From NCBI GenBank assembly GCA_947372745.1, contig CANBUY010000010.1, forward strand, positions 1-59,162: DNA of 59,162 nucleotides. The letters run 5' to 3'. Positions 26,815 to 35,456 of this stretch are shown one piece after another. Under the pieces are notes generated by a model. That model ran no database searches and was not told the origin of the DNA. It worked only from the letters and a program-made list of their open reading frames with translations. The number at the start of each line of letters is the position of its first letter. Positions within the stretch are counted from its first letter, which is position 1. The DNA is from Comamonadaceae bacterium (GTDB lineage Bacteria > Pseudomonadota > Gammaproteobacteria > Burkholderiales > Burkholderiaceae_C). The translations under genes and the position numbers were made by a program.

Positions 26815-27462
26815 TCAAGGGGCGTATTTGGCCAAAAAGGTTCGCAGATCTTTCAGCTCATGGCGTCGTTCTATCAAAGTTGCGTGGTCCCAGTCCCACC
26901 AGGCCGTCGCTTCAAGGGCCTGGGCAATAGAGCGTGGGAAGCGGTAACGGATCACCTTGGCGGCGACACCGCCCACGATGGCGTAGGGCGGCACGTCTTT
27001 GGTGACGACTGCGTTGCTGCCCACCACGGCCCCGTTGCCAATGTGCACCCCGGGCATGATGACCACGCCGTGGCCAATCCAGGTGTCGTGCCCGATGAGC
27101 ACGCGCTGGCGACGGCGCCAGGCAAAAAAATCAGCATCGTCCGTCTCCGCCATGCCGTACATCGTGGGTCGGTAGCTCATGTGGTGCAGCGAGGGGTATT
27201 CCAGGGGATGAAAGCCCGGGTTGATGCGCACCATCGCCGCGATGTTGGCAAATTTCCCCACATCGCAAGAAGCCAGATCGCAAAAGTGTTGGACGTAGGC
27301 GTAGTCATCCAGGTGGCAGTCGTCCAGTCGGGTTTGTTCGCCCACCTGGGTGTAGCGTCCAAAGCGTGAGTCGCGCACGCTGGCGGTGGTCGCCAACGTG
27401 GGGGCAATACCCAGGCGTACTGGGGGCGGCAGGTTATAGGCCGCAACCGTGGTGTGAGTCAT
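26815..27462 (-). CDS. Phosphonate-locus hexapeptide-repeat acetyltransferase
   Basis: A 215-residue left-handed beta-helix transferase of the type found in phn operons (TIGR03308-like). Hexapeptide repeats are clear in IGHDTWIGHGVVIMPGVHIGNGAVVGSNAVVTKDVPPYAIVGG, the signature of xenobiotic/streptogramin-type acetyltransferases. It probably acetylates an aminoalkylphosphonate, as PhnO does by a different fold; this is inferred from context. It is the last gene of the phnGHIJKLM operon, 12 bases after phnM. Confidence 0.85.
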   Translation of the reverse strand: MTHTTVAAYNLPPPVRLGIAPTLATTASVRDSRFGRYTQVGEQTRLDDCHLDDYAYVQHFCDLASCDVGKFANIAAMVRINPGFHPLEYPSLHHMSYRPTMYGMAETDDADFFAWRRRQRVLIGHDTWIGHGVVIMPGVHIGNGAVVGSNAVVTKDVPPYAIVGGVAAKVIRYRFPRSIAQALEATAWWDWDHATLIERRHELKDLRTFLAKYAP

Positions 27463-27474
27463 CGAAGACTTGAC

Positions 27475-28617
27475 TCAGAAGGCGCGCTGACCGGCCAACA
27501 TGGTTTCCAGCACCACAGGCATATCCACCCGGTTCATCCGCACGCGAAGAATGTCGGCGCGCTGACCTGGCGCCACTTCGCCACGGTCTTCCAGCCCAAT
27601 AGCCCGTGCGGGGTTGCGGGTGACTGTCCGAACCGCTTTGGGCAAACTCCAGGCGTCAACTTTTCCCAGCATAAAGGTGGCGAGCAAGAGACTGCTGGGG
27701 ACATAGTCAGACGAGAAAATATCCAGCAAATCGAGCTGGGCCAATTCCATGGCCGAGACGTTGCCGGAATGTGAGCCGCCCTGAACCATATTGGGGCCCC
27801 CCATGATGATGGCCATGCCTGCAGCGCGGGCTGCCTGCGCGGCAGCCACCGTGGTGGGGAACTCCGACATGCCCACCCCTTCTGCCACGGCCAGTTCAAC
27901 ATCACTGAGCAAGGTGTCATCATGGCTGGCCAGGGGAATGCCCAGCGCTTTGATGGCTTTGACGATGACCTGACGGTGCGGCAAGGCAAAGTTCAGCTGG
28001 TCTTCCTTGCGTCGGGCAATCATGGCCTCAAAGGCTTCGTCGCTGTAGCTGCCGTTGCGCTCGGTGTAGCGGCGATAGCTTTTCAAATTGCGCCACTGGC
28101 GCTGACCCGGCGTGTGGTCCATCACGCTGACAAGCCTGAGCAGCGAGTCGTTTTGGTACTGGTGGAAAACCTCCAAAATGTCGGGCGCTGACACCTCGCA
28201 GCGTAGGTGCAAAAGATGCGCCACGCGCATCAGGCCTTCGTCGTTGCAATCGTGCAAGGCGGCAATCGAGGTGTGTTGTGTCTGGCTGCGGGCGCCTCCT
28301 TCATCGAGGTCCCCGATGACCACCGAATCCAGCACGGTGGTGATACCTGCTGCAGCACATTGGGCGTCATGCACCGTCATGGCGGCATGGGGGTTCCACA
28401 AGACACCGGGTCTGGGTGAGAGATGTTTCTCCAGGTTATCGGTGTGCAGTTCCACCAGCCCGGGCATGAGCCAGTCACCAGCCCAGTCTTCGGCCCCTGG
28501 CGCTGCGGTGTTGCCGCGGTCTACTGAGCGAATGAGGCCGGCCTCGATCACCACAGTGCCGGTAAATTCTTCATCTGCCGCAACGATGCGGGCGTTTTTA
28601 ATAATGCGTTGGTTCAT
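27475..28617 (-). CDS. phnM: Alpha-D-ribose 1-methylphosphonate 5-triphosphate diphosphatase PhnM
   Basis: A 380-residue amidohydrolase-superfamily metal enzyme that removes diphosphate from ribose 1-methylphosphonate 5-triphosphate to give the 5-phosphate substrate of PhnJ. Motifs include ADEEFTGTVVIEAGLI, the metal-binding LVELHTDNLEKHLSPRPGV (family HTDNLEKH), SHDDT and MGGPNMVQGGSHSGNVSA. ATG 28617 gives the standard N-terminus; the open frame upstream runs into phnL. It starts 19 bases after phnL. Confidence 0.95.
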   Translation of the reverse strand: MNQRIIKNARIVAADEEFTGTVVIEAGLIRSVDRGNTAAPGAEDWAGDWLMPGLVELHTDNLEKHLSPRPGVLWNPHAAMTVHDAQCAAAGITTVLDSVVIGDLDEGGARSQTQHTSIAALHDCNDEGLMRVAHLLHLRCEVSAPDILEVFHQYQNDSLLRLVSVMDHTPGQRQWRNLKSYRRYTERNGSYSDEAFEAMIARRKEDQLNFALPHRQVIVKAIKALGIPLASHDDTLLSDVELAVAEGVGMSEFPTTVAAAQAARAAGMAIIMGGPNMVQGGSHSGNVSAMELAQLDLLDIFSSDYVPSSLLLATFMLGKVDAWSLPKAVRTVTRNPARAIGLEDRGEVAPGQRADILRVRMNRVDMPVVLETMLAGQRAF

Positions 28618-28636
28618 GGGGTGACTTTCTGGGAAA

Positions 28637-29347
28637 TCAAAGAGAATTTTTGAATTGTTCGACATCAAAGCAGCGGGTGGCGACAGCATTGCGCACTTCA
28701 TCGTCATGAAAAATGCCCACAATGGCGCAGCCCTTGGCACGGGCGGCCTGAATCAGTTCCACCACCACGCGCCGGTTGTCGGCGTCCAGTGAAGCCGTGG
28801 GCTCATCCAGCAGCAAGACAGGCGAATCGGCGATCATGCCGTGGGCAATGTTGACCCGTTGCTGCTCTCCGCCCGAGAAGGTGGCTGGGGGCAGATGCCA
28901 CAAGTGCTCATGCAGATTCAAGCGCTGCAGCCACTGGGCGGCGCGGGCGCGGGCCTCCTCGGCGCTAACACCCAGACGGCGCAGCGGGTCTGCAACGATG
29001 TCGAGCGTGGAGACGCGGGGGATCACGCGCAAAAACTGTGAGACATAGCCCATGGTGCGCCGGCGCACGTCATACACATCGCGCGGTTTGGCCTTGGACA
29101 GGCTCACCCATTCGCCCTGATGCTGAATGCGCACATCGCCGTCGGTGGCGCCATAGTTGCCATAGAGGCAGCGTAGCAAGGAGCTTTTTCCGCTGCCAGA
29201 GTGACCCGTCAGGGCCAGGCACTCTCCGGCGTGAACTTTCAAGTCAATGCCCGAAAAAACGGGTAGCTGCAGGCCGTCCCGTCCGTGCAGGGTAAAGGTC
29301 TTTGAAAGGGAAGTGGTTTCAAGTGCAAGGTTCATAAGTGTCGTCAT
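28637..29347 (-). CDS. phnL: C-P lyase accessory ATP-binding protein PhnL
   Basis: A 236-residue ABC-type ATPase of the C-P lyase machinery that, in E. coli, binds the core complex with PhnK instead of driving transport. Walker A is GHSGSGKSS, the signature FSGGEQQRVNIAHG and Walker B PVLLLDEPTASLD. ATG 29347 or ATG 29335 may be the start. It follows phnK by nine bases. Confidence 0.95.
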   Translation of the reverse strand: MTTLMNLALETTSLSKTFTLHGRDGLQLPVFSGIDLKVHAGECLALTGHSGSGKSSLLRCLYGNYGATDGDVRIQHQGEWVSLSKAKPRDVYDVRRRTMGYVSQFLRVIPRVSTLDIVADPLRRLGVSAEEARARAAQWLQRLNLHEHLWHLPPATFSGGEQQRVNIAHGMIADSPVLLLDEPTASLDADNRRVVVELIQAARAKGCAIVGIFHDDEVRNAVATRCFDVEQFKNSL

Positions 29348-29356
29348 GTGCGTTGT

Positions 29357-30163
29357 TCAGGGCGTCAGAACCGAGGAGACCAGCAACTGCGTGTAGGGGT
29401 GTTGCGGGTCGTCCAGCAGGCGGTCTGTCAAACCCTGTTCCACTACACAACCGTCCTTCATCACTAGCATGCGCTGTGCCAGCAACCTGGCCACCGCCAG
29501 ATCGTGGGTGACGACCACCGCAGCGAGTTGGAGCTCATCCACCAACTCTCGCAATAAATCCAGTAAACGCGCTTGCACCGAAACGTCCAGACCCGTGGTG
29601 GGCTCGTCCATGAACACCAGGCGGGGATGTGTCACCAGATTACGGGCGATTTGCAAGCGCTGCTGCATACCGCCTGAGTAGGTGCCCGGCAGGTCATCGA
29701 TGCGTCCCGTGTCCAACTCAACACGCTGCATCCAGGCGATGGCTTCACCGCGCAAATTTTCATAATGCCGGGCACCCAGGGCCATCAGGCGTTCTCCAAT
29801 ATTGGCGCCACCCGATACATTCATGCGCAGTCCATCCCGTGCATGCTGCTCGACAAACCCCCAGTCGGTGCGTGCCAACCAGCGCAGGCGTGCCTCTGAC
29901 ATGCCCGCGAGATTGACCAGGCCCGTGGGCTCGCTGCTGGATTCGGTTTGTACGTCGTAATGCACTGAGCCTTCGTCGCAGGCATGGCGCGCTGCCAGTA
30001 GGCGCAACAAGGTGCTTTTGCCAGAACCCGACTCACCCACCACGGCTAAAACTTCGCCCGGATACAAGTCAAAGCTCACCCCGCGGCAAGCCCAACGAGG
30101 CTGTCCCTGGTGCACAAATGATTTACCTACCTGACGGGCCGATAACAGAACCTGGGATTTCAT
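29357..30163 (-). CDS. phnK: C-P lyase accessory ATP-binding protein PhnK
   Basis: A 268-residue ABC-type ATPase that docks on PhnJ in the C-P lyase core complex. Walker A GESGSGKST, signature YSGGMQQRLQIARN, Walker B LVFMDEPTTGLD and a C-terminal LLDDPQHPYTQLLVSSVL, similar to oligopeptide-transporter ATPases. Its start overlaps the phnJ stop by four bases, which couples their translation. Confidence 0.96.
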   Translation of the reverse strand: MKSQVLLSARQVGKSFVHQGQPRWACRGVSFDLYPGEVLAVVGESGSGKSTLLRLLAARHACDEGSVHYDVQTESSSEPTGLVNLAGMSEARLRWLARTDWGFVEQHARDGLRMNVSGGANIGERLMALGARHYENLRGEAIAWMQRVELDTGRIDDLPGTYSGGMQQRLQIARNLVTHPRLVFMDEPTTGLDVSVQARLLDLLRELVDELQLAAVVVTHDLAVARLLAQRMLVMKDGCVVEQGLTDRLLDDPQHPYTQLLVSSVLTP

Positions 30164-31083
30164 GCCGCCTCCTGAAGGGTGGTCATGTTGTTGACAACAG
30201 TCGACGCCAGCGCATTGTGAAGCTGCACCGCTTGTTGCCCGCCCACATGGCCAGCATCGCGTCGCTCTTCGCAGTAATCACTGTCGGAGCAAACAAACAG
30301 TCGGCTGCCCTCATCGTCCACAATCATCTCGTCGAGATAACTGTCATGGGAGCCGCACAAGGCACAGGCGTGGTCCCAGCGCTGGATCTCGAACGGATGA
30401 TCCTCAAAGTCAAGGCTACGTACTGGGGTGTAGGGAGGTATCGCATAAAGCCGTTTTTCACGGCCCGCGCCAAACAATTGCAAAGCGGGGTTCATGTGCA
30501 TTTTTGGATTGTCAAATTTGGGGATGGGTGAGGGGGACATCAGGTAGCGCTCGTTCACCATCACCGGGTAGTCATAGGCCCGTGTGATCGCTCCCAATTG
30601 GGCGATATCTTCATACAGGCGAACGTGCATCAGGCCGTATTCCGAGAGCGCGTGCATCTTGATGGTTTCCTGACGGCTGGGCTCAAGTTTGGTCAGTGGT
30701 TCAGGCAGGGGAACTTGATAAATCAGAATTTGAGACGCCGTGAGCGGCAACTCTGGGATGCGGTGGCGGGTTTGAATGAGCGTAGCTTCTGCCGTTTTTT
30801 CTGTGGTTTTTACGCCAGTGGTGCGTGCAAAAAAGCGCCGGATATTGACCGCATTGGTGGTGTCATCGGCACCCTGGTCAATCACCTTCAATACATCCGC
30901 ACGGCCGATGATGCTGGCCGTTATTTGTACACCGCCTGTGCCCCAGCCATAGGCAAAGGGCATCTCACGGGAACCAAAGGGCACTTGATAGCCGGGCACC
31001 GCCACCGCTTTGAGCAGGGCGCGGCGAATTCTCTTCTTGGTGCGTTCGTCAAGAAAGGCGAAGTTGTAGTTTGAGTCGATCAT
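30160..31083 (-). CDS. phnJ: Alpha-D-ribose 1-methylphosphonate 5-phosphate C-P-lyase PhnJ
   Basis: The radical-SAM enzyme that breaks the carbon-phosphorus bond, releasing methane or another alkane and ribose 1,2-cyclic phosphate 5-phosphate. At 307 residues it has the normal length. The unusual Cys cluster is intact: Cys240 and Cys243 (CALC), Cys265 and Cys271 (CSDSDYC), one position off the E. coli numbering I recall (241, 244, 266, 272). YGWGTGGVQIT near residue 45 is also conserved. Start and stop overlap phnI and phnK by four bases each. Confidence 0.97.
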   Translation of the reverse strand: MIDSNYNFAFLDERTKKRIRRALLKAVAVPGYQVPFGSREMPFAYGWGTGGVQITASIIGRADVLKVIDQGADDTTNAVNIRRFFARTTGVKTTEKTAEATLIQTRHRIPELPLTASQILIYQVPLPEPLTKLEPSRQETIKMHALSEYGLMHVRLYEDIAQLGAITRAYDYPVMVNERYLMSPSPIPKFDNPKMHMNPALQLFGAGREKRLYAIPPYTPVRSLDFEDHPFEIQRWDHACALCGSHDSYLDEMIVDDEGSRLFVCSDSDYCEERRDAGHVGGQQAVQLHNALASTVVNNMTTLQEAA

Positions 31084-32210
31084 GTGTTCTCTTTCTTGGC
31101 CATGGCGTGGCTTGTGCGCAACTTTCTAACCAACTCCAACTCAGCTTGAAAGTCCACGTAATGGGGTAATTTCAAATGCTGAACAAAGCCGGACGCCTCC
31201 ACGTTGTCTGCATGGGACAGCACAAACTCCGCATCCTGTGCCGGCGCCACGCGGGTTTCGCCCAGTTCGTCAGCGCGCAGGGACCGGTCCACCAAAGCCA
31301 TGGCCATGGTCTTGCGCTCAGACCCCCCAAAGGCCAGGCCATAGCCTTGGGTGAATTGGGGGGGCACCTCACGGCTGCCACTGAATTGATTGATCATTTG
31401 GCACTCGGTAATTTCCAGGTCGCCGATGTCGATTTCAAAGCCCAGCTCATCGGGCACCAGCGCCACACTGACAAACCCGCGCCTAATTTCACCCGCAAAC
31501 GGGTGTGAATTGGCATAGCCCCGCTGGGTTGAGTAGCCCATGGCCAGCAGCCAGCCCTCATCACCACGGGCCAGTGCCTGCAGTCGCAGGGCGCGGTCGG
31601 CGGGAAACATCAGGGGGTCGCGCGTCAGGTCACCCGGCGGCGCCACCATTTCTGGCTGAGGTGTTTCCAGCAGACCTTCGCGGGCGAGCAAGTCATTGAT
31701 ACGCGGTACGGTTGGCATTGGCGCATGATGACCGTGAGCGCTAGGTGCGGGCATGTCGGTCAACGGGCTTAAAGCGGGTGACGATGTGTCTTTGCGCTCA
31801 CCTTCAGCCAACAATGCGAAGTCCAAAAGTCGTTGCGTGTAATCGTAAGTGGGGCCTAACATTTGCCCGCCTGGAACTTCCTTGAAAGTGGCGGAAATTC
31901 GACGCAGCAAAGCGATGCGTGCGGTGTCCAGCGGCACGGCATAGCCCAGCCGGGGCAAGGTGGTGCGGTAAGCCCGCAACAAAAAGATGGCCTCGACCAA
32001 ATCACCACTGGATTGCTTGATCGCCAGGGCGGCAAGTTCCGGGTCATACAGAGAACCCTCGCTCATGACGCGGTCAACCGCTAGTGAAAGCTGTTCCTGA
32101 ATTTGGGCAACCGTGAGGGCCGCCATCCCGGTGTCACCCCGCCTCTGATCTTCCAGCAATCGCCATGAACTCTCAATGGCGGCAGCACCGCCTTTAACAG
32201 CAACGTACAT
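31080..32210 (-). CDS. phnI: C-P lyase core subunit PhnI
   Basis: A 376-residue subunit that, with ATP, exchanges adenine of ATP for the phosphonate to give ribose 1-methylphosphonate 5-triphosphate, with PhnG, PhnH and PhnL. The start MYVAVKGGAAAIESSWRLLE and the internal YGLAFGGSERKTMAMALVDRSL are signature PhnI sequences. The gene begins one base after phnH and overlaps phnJ. Confidence 0.97.
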   Translation of the reverse strand: MYVAVKGGAAAIESSWRLLEDQRRGDTGMAALTVAQIQEQLSLAVDRVMSEGSLYDPELAALAIKQSSGDLVEAIFLLRAYRTTLPRLGYAVPLDTARIALLRRISATFKEVPGGQMLGPTYDYTQRLLDFALLAEGERKDTSSPALSPLTDMPAPSAHGHHAPMPTVPRINDLLAREGLLETPQPEMVAPPGDLTRDPLMFPADRALRLQALARGDEGWLLAMGYSTQRGYANSHPFAGEIRRGFVSVALVPDELGFEIDIGDLEITECQMINQFSGSREVPPQFTQGYGLAFGGSERKTMAMALVDRSLRADELGETRVAPAQDAEFVLSHADNVEASGFVQHLKLPHYVDFQAELELVRKLRTSHAMAKKENT

Positions 32211-32211
32211 C

Positions 32212-32811
32212 TCAGACCCCTTTTATGTGTGAAACCCGCGTGGTACGGGGTAAGCCCAATACGCTGTTGCCACAGGTAAAAATAATGTCCACACCTTGTG
32301 GAAAATGTCCGTGGTTTGATTGCCATTGCTTCCAGAAATTGGCCGGTAAACCTTGCAAACTTACGCGTTGAACATTCTCTATGCCCGGGCCTTGCCATTC
32401 GACATCAGGACCGCCGGTCAGGGCTGGCAGCTCAATAAAAAGCGTGCTTGATAGTTCGGGAGAAGCAGCGGTACCCAGTGAAAAATCTTCGAGTGCTAGA
32501 CCGGGTTCAATCGCATTGATGACGGCAAACGAAGCCAGTTTGGGTTCTTCCGCCACAGCCGCACCCGTATGAAAACGCAACCAGTTCTGAAGCACCACTG
32601 CTTCACCTTGCCACCAGACGGGGGTTTCATCATCACAAAGACTGAGGAGGAGGTGGGCCATGGCACCACCCAAAGAGACGCCCGCTAATTCAGCGCCCAG
32701 TGTGTGCAGCTGTCCAGGCCGCGACAAGGCATCCAGTACCTCGCGAAATGCCTGTTGCGTATCATGCACGTTGTCTGACAAGCCACCAGCCAGTGTGGTC
32801 ATGGTGTTCAT
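32212..32811 (-). CDS. phnH: C-P lyase core subunit PhnH
   Basis: A 199-residue core subunit with a fold related to PLP-dependent transferases but no cofactor. The conserved opening DTQQAFREVLDALSRPGQLHTL and C-terminal FPQGVDIIFTCGNSVLGLPRTTRV are recognisable. It overlaps phnG by four bases and nearly abuts phnI. Confidence 0.96.
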   Translation of the reverse strand: MNTMTTLAGGLSDNVHDTQQAFREVLDALSRPGQLHTLGAELAGVSLGGAMAHLLLSLCDDETPVWWQGEAVVLQNWLRFHTGAAVAEEPKLASFAVINAIEPGLALEDFSLGTAASPELSSTLFIELPALTGGPDVEWQGPGIENVQRVSLQGLPANFWKQWQSNHGHFPQGVDIIFTCGNSVLGLPRTTRVSHIKGV

Positions 32812-33272
32812 GCTTCACCTCTTACAAAAGTAAAAAATTCAACTTTTGAGCTGGCCATCTTGCTTTGAATCGCCGCGCTGGCCTGCGCTTGGGCATTCGC
32901 CAAGGGAACAATCAGTTCGCGTTGTAATTGATCATGGTGCAGCGGGTCTTGCAACAGCGCATCAAAGATGGCAGCCAGTTCGCTGCGGTGCTTGTCTCTA
33001 CCCAGGGAATAGGAAACGCCCAACGGGCCATCACCCAGGCGCACTGCACTGCGAACCACCGTGGCTTCGCCCAGATTAAAAGGGTTCCCCGTGCCCCCAA
33101 CGCGACCCCGCAGCATCAGCATGCCAACTTCTGGTTGGCGAACCTGCTGCAAATTTCTCAATAAAACACTACTTGGCCTTTGGGATTCAAGTTGCTCGCA
33201 GCTAGCCCGTGCAAGCACGGCCAGCCAGGCCTTACGGCTCAGTGTTGGGTTTGATAAAGTTTCACTTGTCAT
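32808..33272 (-). CDS. phnG: C-P lyase core subunit PhnG
   Basis: A 154-residue core subunit, first gene of the operon. SRKAWLAVLARASCEQLE aligns with the E. coli PhnG opening, and GNPFNLGEATVVRSAVRL and YSLGRDKHRSELAAIFDALLQ are conserved. The ATG at 33272 has no Shine-Dalgarno sequence and lies inside the 33-bp repeat at 33267-33299. The promoter must therefore be within 33273-33437. Confidence 0.95.
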   Translation of the reverse strand: MTSETLSNPTLSRKAWLAVLARASCEQLESQRPSSVLLRNLQQVRQPEVGMLMLRGRVGGTGNPFNLGEATVVRSAVRLGDGPLGVSYSLGRDKHRSELAAIFDALLQDPLHHDQLQRELIVPLANAQAQASAAIQSKMASSKVEFFTFVRGEA

Positions 33273-33299
33273 ACAGATGTCTAAATCAGTCGCTAAAGT
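33267..33299 (+). repeat. 33-bp direct repeat, copy 1, at the phnG start
   Basis: The block begins TGTCATACAGATGTCT and ends GCTAAAGT, and matches 34632-34664 at 32 of 33 positions. It covers the phnG start codon on the minus strand and lies 138 bases before the MFS start on the plus strand. The two copies flank the MFS gene. Confidence 0.9.
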
Positions 33300-33437
33300 T
33301 AAAAGGAGGCTTCAACATCGCATTTAATGTGTCTGCAATAGATATAGTTCAACTCAACAACATGAAAGATTTATGACACCTAGCGCATTGCTTTTGATTC
33401 ACATGAGCGATGAGTGTTGTAAGGGGGCACGATCACC

Positions 33438-34649
33438 ATGAAAAAAAATAACACCGTGGCCTGGCTGTCACTGGGGCAGCTGATTAGTTGGGGGAGTATT
33501 TTCTACACCTTTGCGTTGATCATGGCGCCGGTTGAAAATGAACTGAATATAAGCAGGGCGCAGTCATCAATGGCCTTCAGCTTGGCCCTTTTGGTAGAGG
33601 GCCTGCTAGCCTACCCCGTGGGTCGCATGATTGACCGGGGGCATGAACGCGTGCTGATGGCGGCAGGTTCATTGCTTGCAGGGGTATGCCTGATTCTTCA
33701 TAGCCTCGTCACTGATTTATTTGGTTTTTATGCAGTGTGGGCTGGTTTGGGGGCCGCTATGTCTGCCGTGCTGTATTCGCCGGCCTTTTCGGTAGTGACC
33801 CGTCGTTTTCCAGATAATTTTCGACGTGCCATCATCACCATGACGTTTCTGGGTGGGTTGGCCAGCACCGTATTTTTACCCCTGACGGCCTGGTTGATTT
33901 CGACTTTGGGGTGGCGTTCGGCCATGGTCGCTTTGGCTTCTTTCCATTTTCTTGTTTGCACTCCGTTACATGCGCTGATCCTTAAAGATGCGCCTAAGCC
34001 CCTGCCCAAGGCCGCAAAAATTGGGCAAATAGCGGGTGCAGGGCTTTCCAGTTATGTTTGGCAACCACCATTTTTATTGATCGGGTGTTTTGTCATCGTG
34101 ATGATGGCGGTCACTGCCGCATTGCCTGCCCACATGATCAGTTTGCTGCGTGAAAATGGCTTAAGCGAAACTTGGGTCATTGCCATTCCGGCAAGCATAG
34201 GGGTCATTCAGGTGCTGGGGCGCTTGGTCTTGTATTTTTTTGAACATCACTTCGACCTCCATCTGGCCAATCGAGCGATACCAATGTTGATTCCGTTGGG
34301 ACTCATTTTCTTGCTGGTGGCCCCCATGTTGGGTGAGAAGCAATCTTGGGGTGTAATCGGTTTTGTCATCCTGTTTGGCCTGGGCAACGGCATGATCACC
34401 ATCGTCAAGGGGACGGCTATTGCGCAGTATGTCAGCCAGAAGAATGTGGCTTCATTGAATGGAGTTTTGGGATTGCCGATTGCACTGGCACGCGCGAGTG
34501 CCCCGCTGATGTTGGGCCTTTTGTGGTCCCCTGAACTGGGCTATACAAACGGATTGTGGATGCTCATTTCTTTAAGCGCCATGGGTGTTATGGCCTTGGT
34601 TTACGCGCAAAAAATATCAATAAATAGAAACTGTCATACAGATGTCTAA
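33438..34649 (+). CDS. MFS transporter in the phosphonate locus
   Basis: A 403-residue major facilitator with about 12 membrane helices. The cytoplasmic loop GRMIDRGHERVLM between helices 2 and 3 is the MFS signature region. The closest general type is the monocarboxylate/oxalate-formate-like group, but the substrate is unknown. Uptake or export of a phosphonate or its degradation product is suggested only by its position between phnG and phnF. The last five residues (CHTDV) and the stop codon are encoded by the second 33-bp repeat copy. The ATG follows GTAAGGGGG at about 15 bases. Confidence 0.82.
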   Translation: MKKNNTVAWLSLGQLISWGSIFYTFALIMAPVENELNISRAQSSMAFSLALLVEGLLAYPVGRMIDRGHERVLMAAGSLLAGVCLILHSLVTDLFGFYAVWAGLGAAMSAVLYSPAFSVVTRRFPDNFRRAIITMTFLGGLASTVFLPLTAWLISTLGWRSAMVALASFHFLVCTPLHALILKDAPKPLPKAAKIGQIAGAGLSSYVWQPPFLLIGCFVIVMMAVTAALPAHMISLLRENGLSETWVIAIPASIGVIQVLGRLVLYFFEHHFDLHLANRAIPMLIPLGLIFLLVAPMLGEKQSWGVIGFVILFGLGNGMITIVKGTAIAQYVSQKNVASLNGVLGLPIALARASAPLMLGLLWSPELGYTNGLWMLISLSAMGVMALVYAQKISINRNCHTDV

Positions 34650-34664
34650 ATCAGTTGCTAAAGT
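34632..34664 (+). promoter_or_regulatory. 33-bp direct repeat, copy 2: Pho-box-like promoter before phnF
   Basis: It repeats 33267-33299 with one substitution. CTGTCATACAGATGTCTA (34631-34648) matches the E. coli Pho-box consensus CTGTCATAWAWCTGTCAY at 13 of 18 positions. TAAAGT (34659-34664) is suitably placed as a -10 for phnF, whose start is at 34698. On the minus strand it also contains the first two phnG codons (ATG ACA). An alternative reading is a PhnF operator. Confidence 0.6.
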
Positions 34665-34697
34665 CTAATTCCAAGCAAATTACGCGACCAAAGCACG

Positions 34698-35456
34698 ATG
34701 ACTTACTCTCAACTCCTTGCAAACGGGCCTGGGCGGCGCAGTGGTGTCACGGTCTGGCGGCAAATTGCCGAGACCTTGACATCTGAAATTCGAGACCGAG
34801 TCTATGCCGACACCGGGCGACTACCGGGCGAGGTTGAGCTTTCTGCGCGGTTCGCGGTCAACCGCCACACCCTGCGCCAAGCGGTGGCGGCCTTGCAAAG
34901 CGAGGGATTGGTTCGCATTGAGCCAGGCAAGGGGACCTTTGTACAGCATGAACTATTGGACTACGCATTGTCCAGAAGAACCCGTTTCAGCGAGAACTTG
35001 CTGCGTCAGGGTTTGTTGCCAAGCAAGCAGCTATTGACGGCCCGAGAAATCGTGGCACCAGAACGCGCGGCCCGAGGTCTTAGGCTGGAGAAAGGTGTGA
35101 GGGTGTTGATGGTTCAAACACTCGATGAGGCCAACGACAAGCCCATTGGGCTGGGAACTTCGTACTACCCTTCAGCACGATTTTCTGGATTACTGGACAT
35201 GTTGAACGAGGGTCAATGCACTACAGATATTCTAAAATTTTTTGGAGTGGAAGATTATGTGCGTGTGCAAAGCCTGGTCACTACACAAATGCCCAATGAA
35301 GAAACGGCTCACTTGCTCAAGCAGTCAAGTACACGCCCCATGCTGTGTGTTGAGTCCGTGGATGAAGACATGAACGGCATCCCCATCAAATATGGCGAAA
35401 CAATTTTTTGCGGCGATCGCGTGCAGTTGGTCGTGAACACAGGAGGCGAGTCATGA
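34698..35456 (+). CDS. phnF: GntR/HutC-family regulator PhnF
   Basis: A 252-residue repressor. The winged helix-turn-helix (residues 14-78; GRLPGEVELSARFAVNRHTLRQAVAALQSEGLVRIEPGKGTFV) is followed by a UTRA ligand domain (about 98-240) typical of HutC-subfamily proteins. PhnF represses phosphonate genes and is released by a pathway ligand not yet settled. The gene stop overlaps the start of the 2H phosphoesterase (ATGA). Confidence 0.93.
   Translation: MTYSQLLANGPGRRSGVTVWRQIAETLTSEIRDRVYADTGRLPGEVELSARFAVNRHTLRQAVAALQSEGLVRIEPGKGTFVQHELLDYALSRRTRFSENLLRQGLLPSKQLLTAREIVAPERAARGLRLEKGVRVLMVQTLDEANDKPIGLGTSYYPSARFSGLLDMLNEGQCTTDILKFFGVEDYVRVQSLVTTQMPNEETAHLLKQSSTRPMLCVESVDEDMNGIPIKYGETIFCGDRVQLVVNTGGES

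Noticed and set aside
33302..33360. Small gene behind the perfect AGGAGG at 33303
   Set aside because: The only frame at proper spacing begins with ATC and ends after 19 codons; the ATG at 33328 gives a four-residue peptide.
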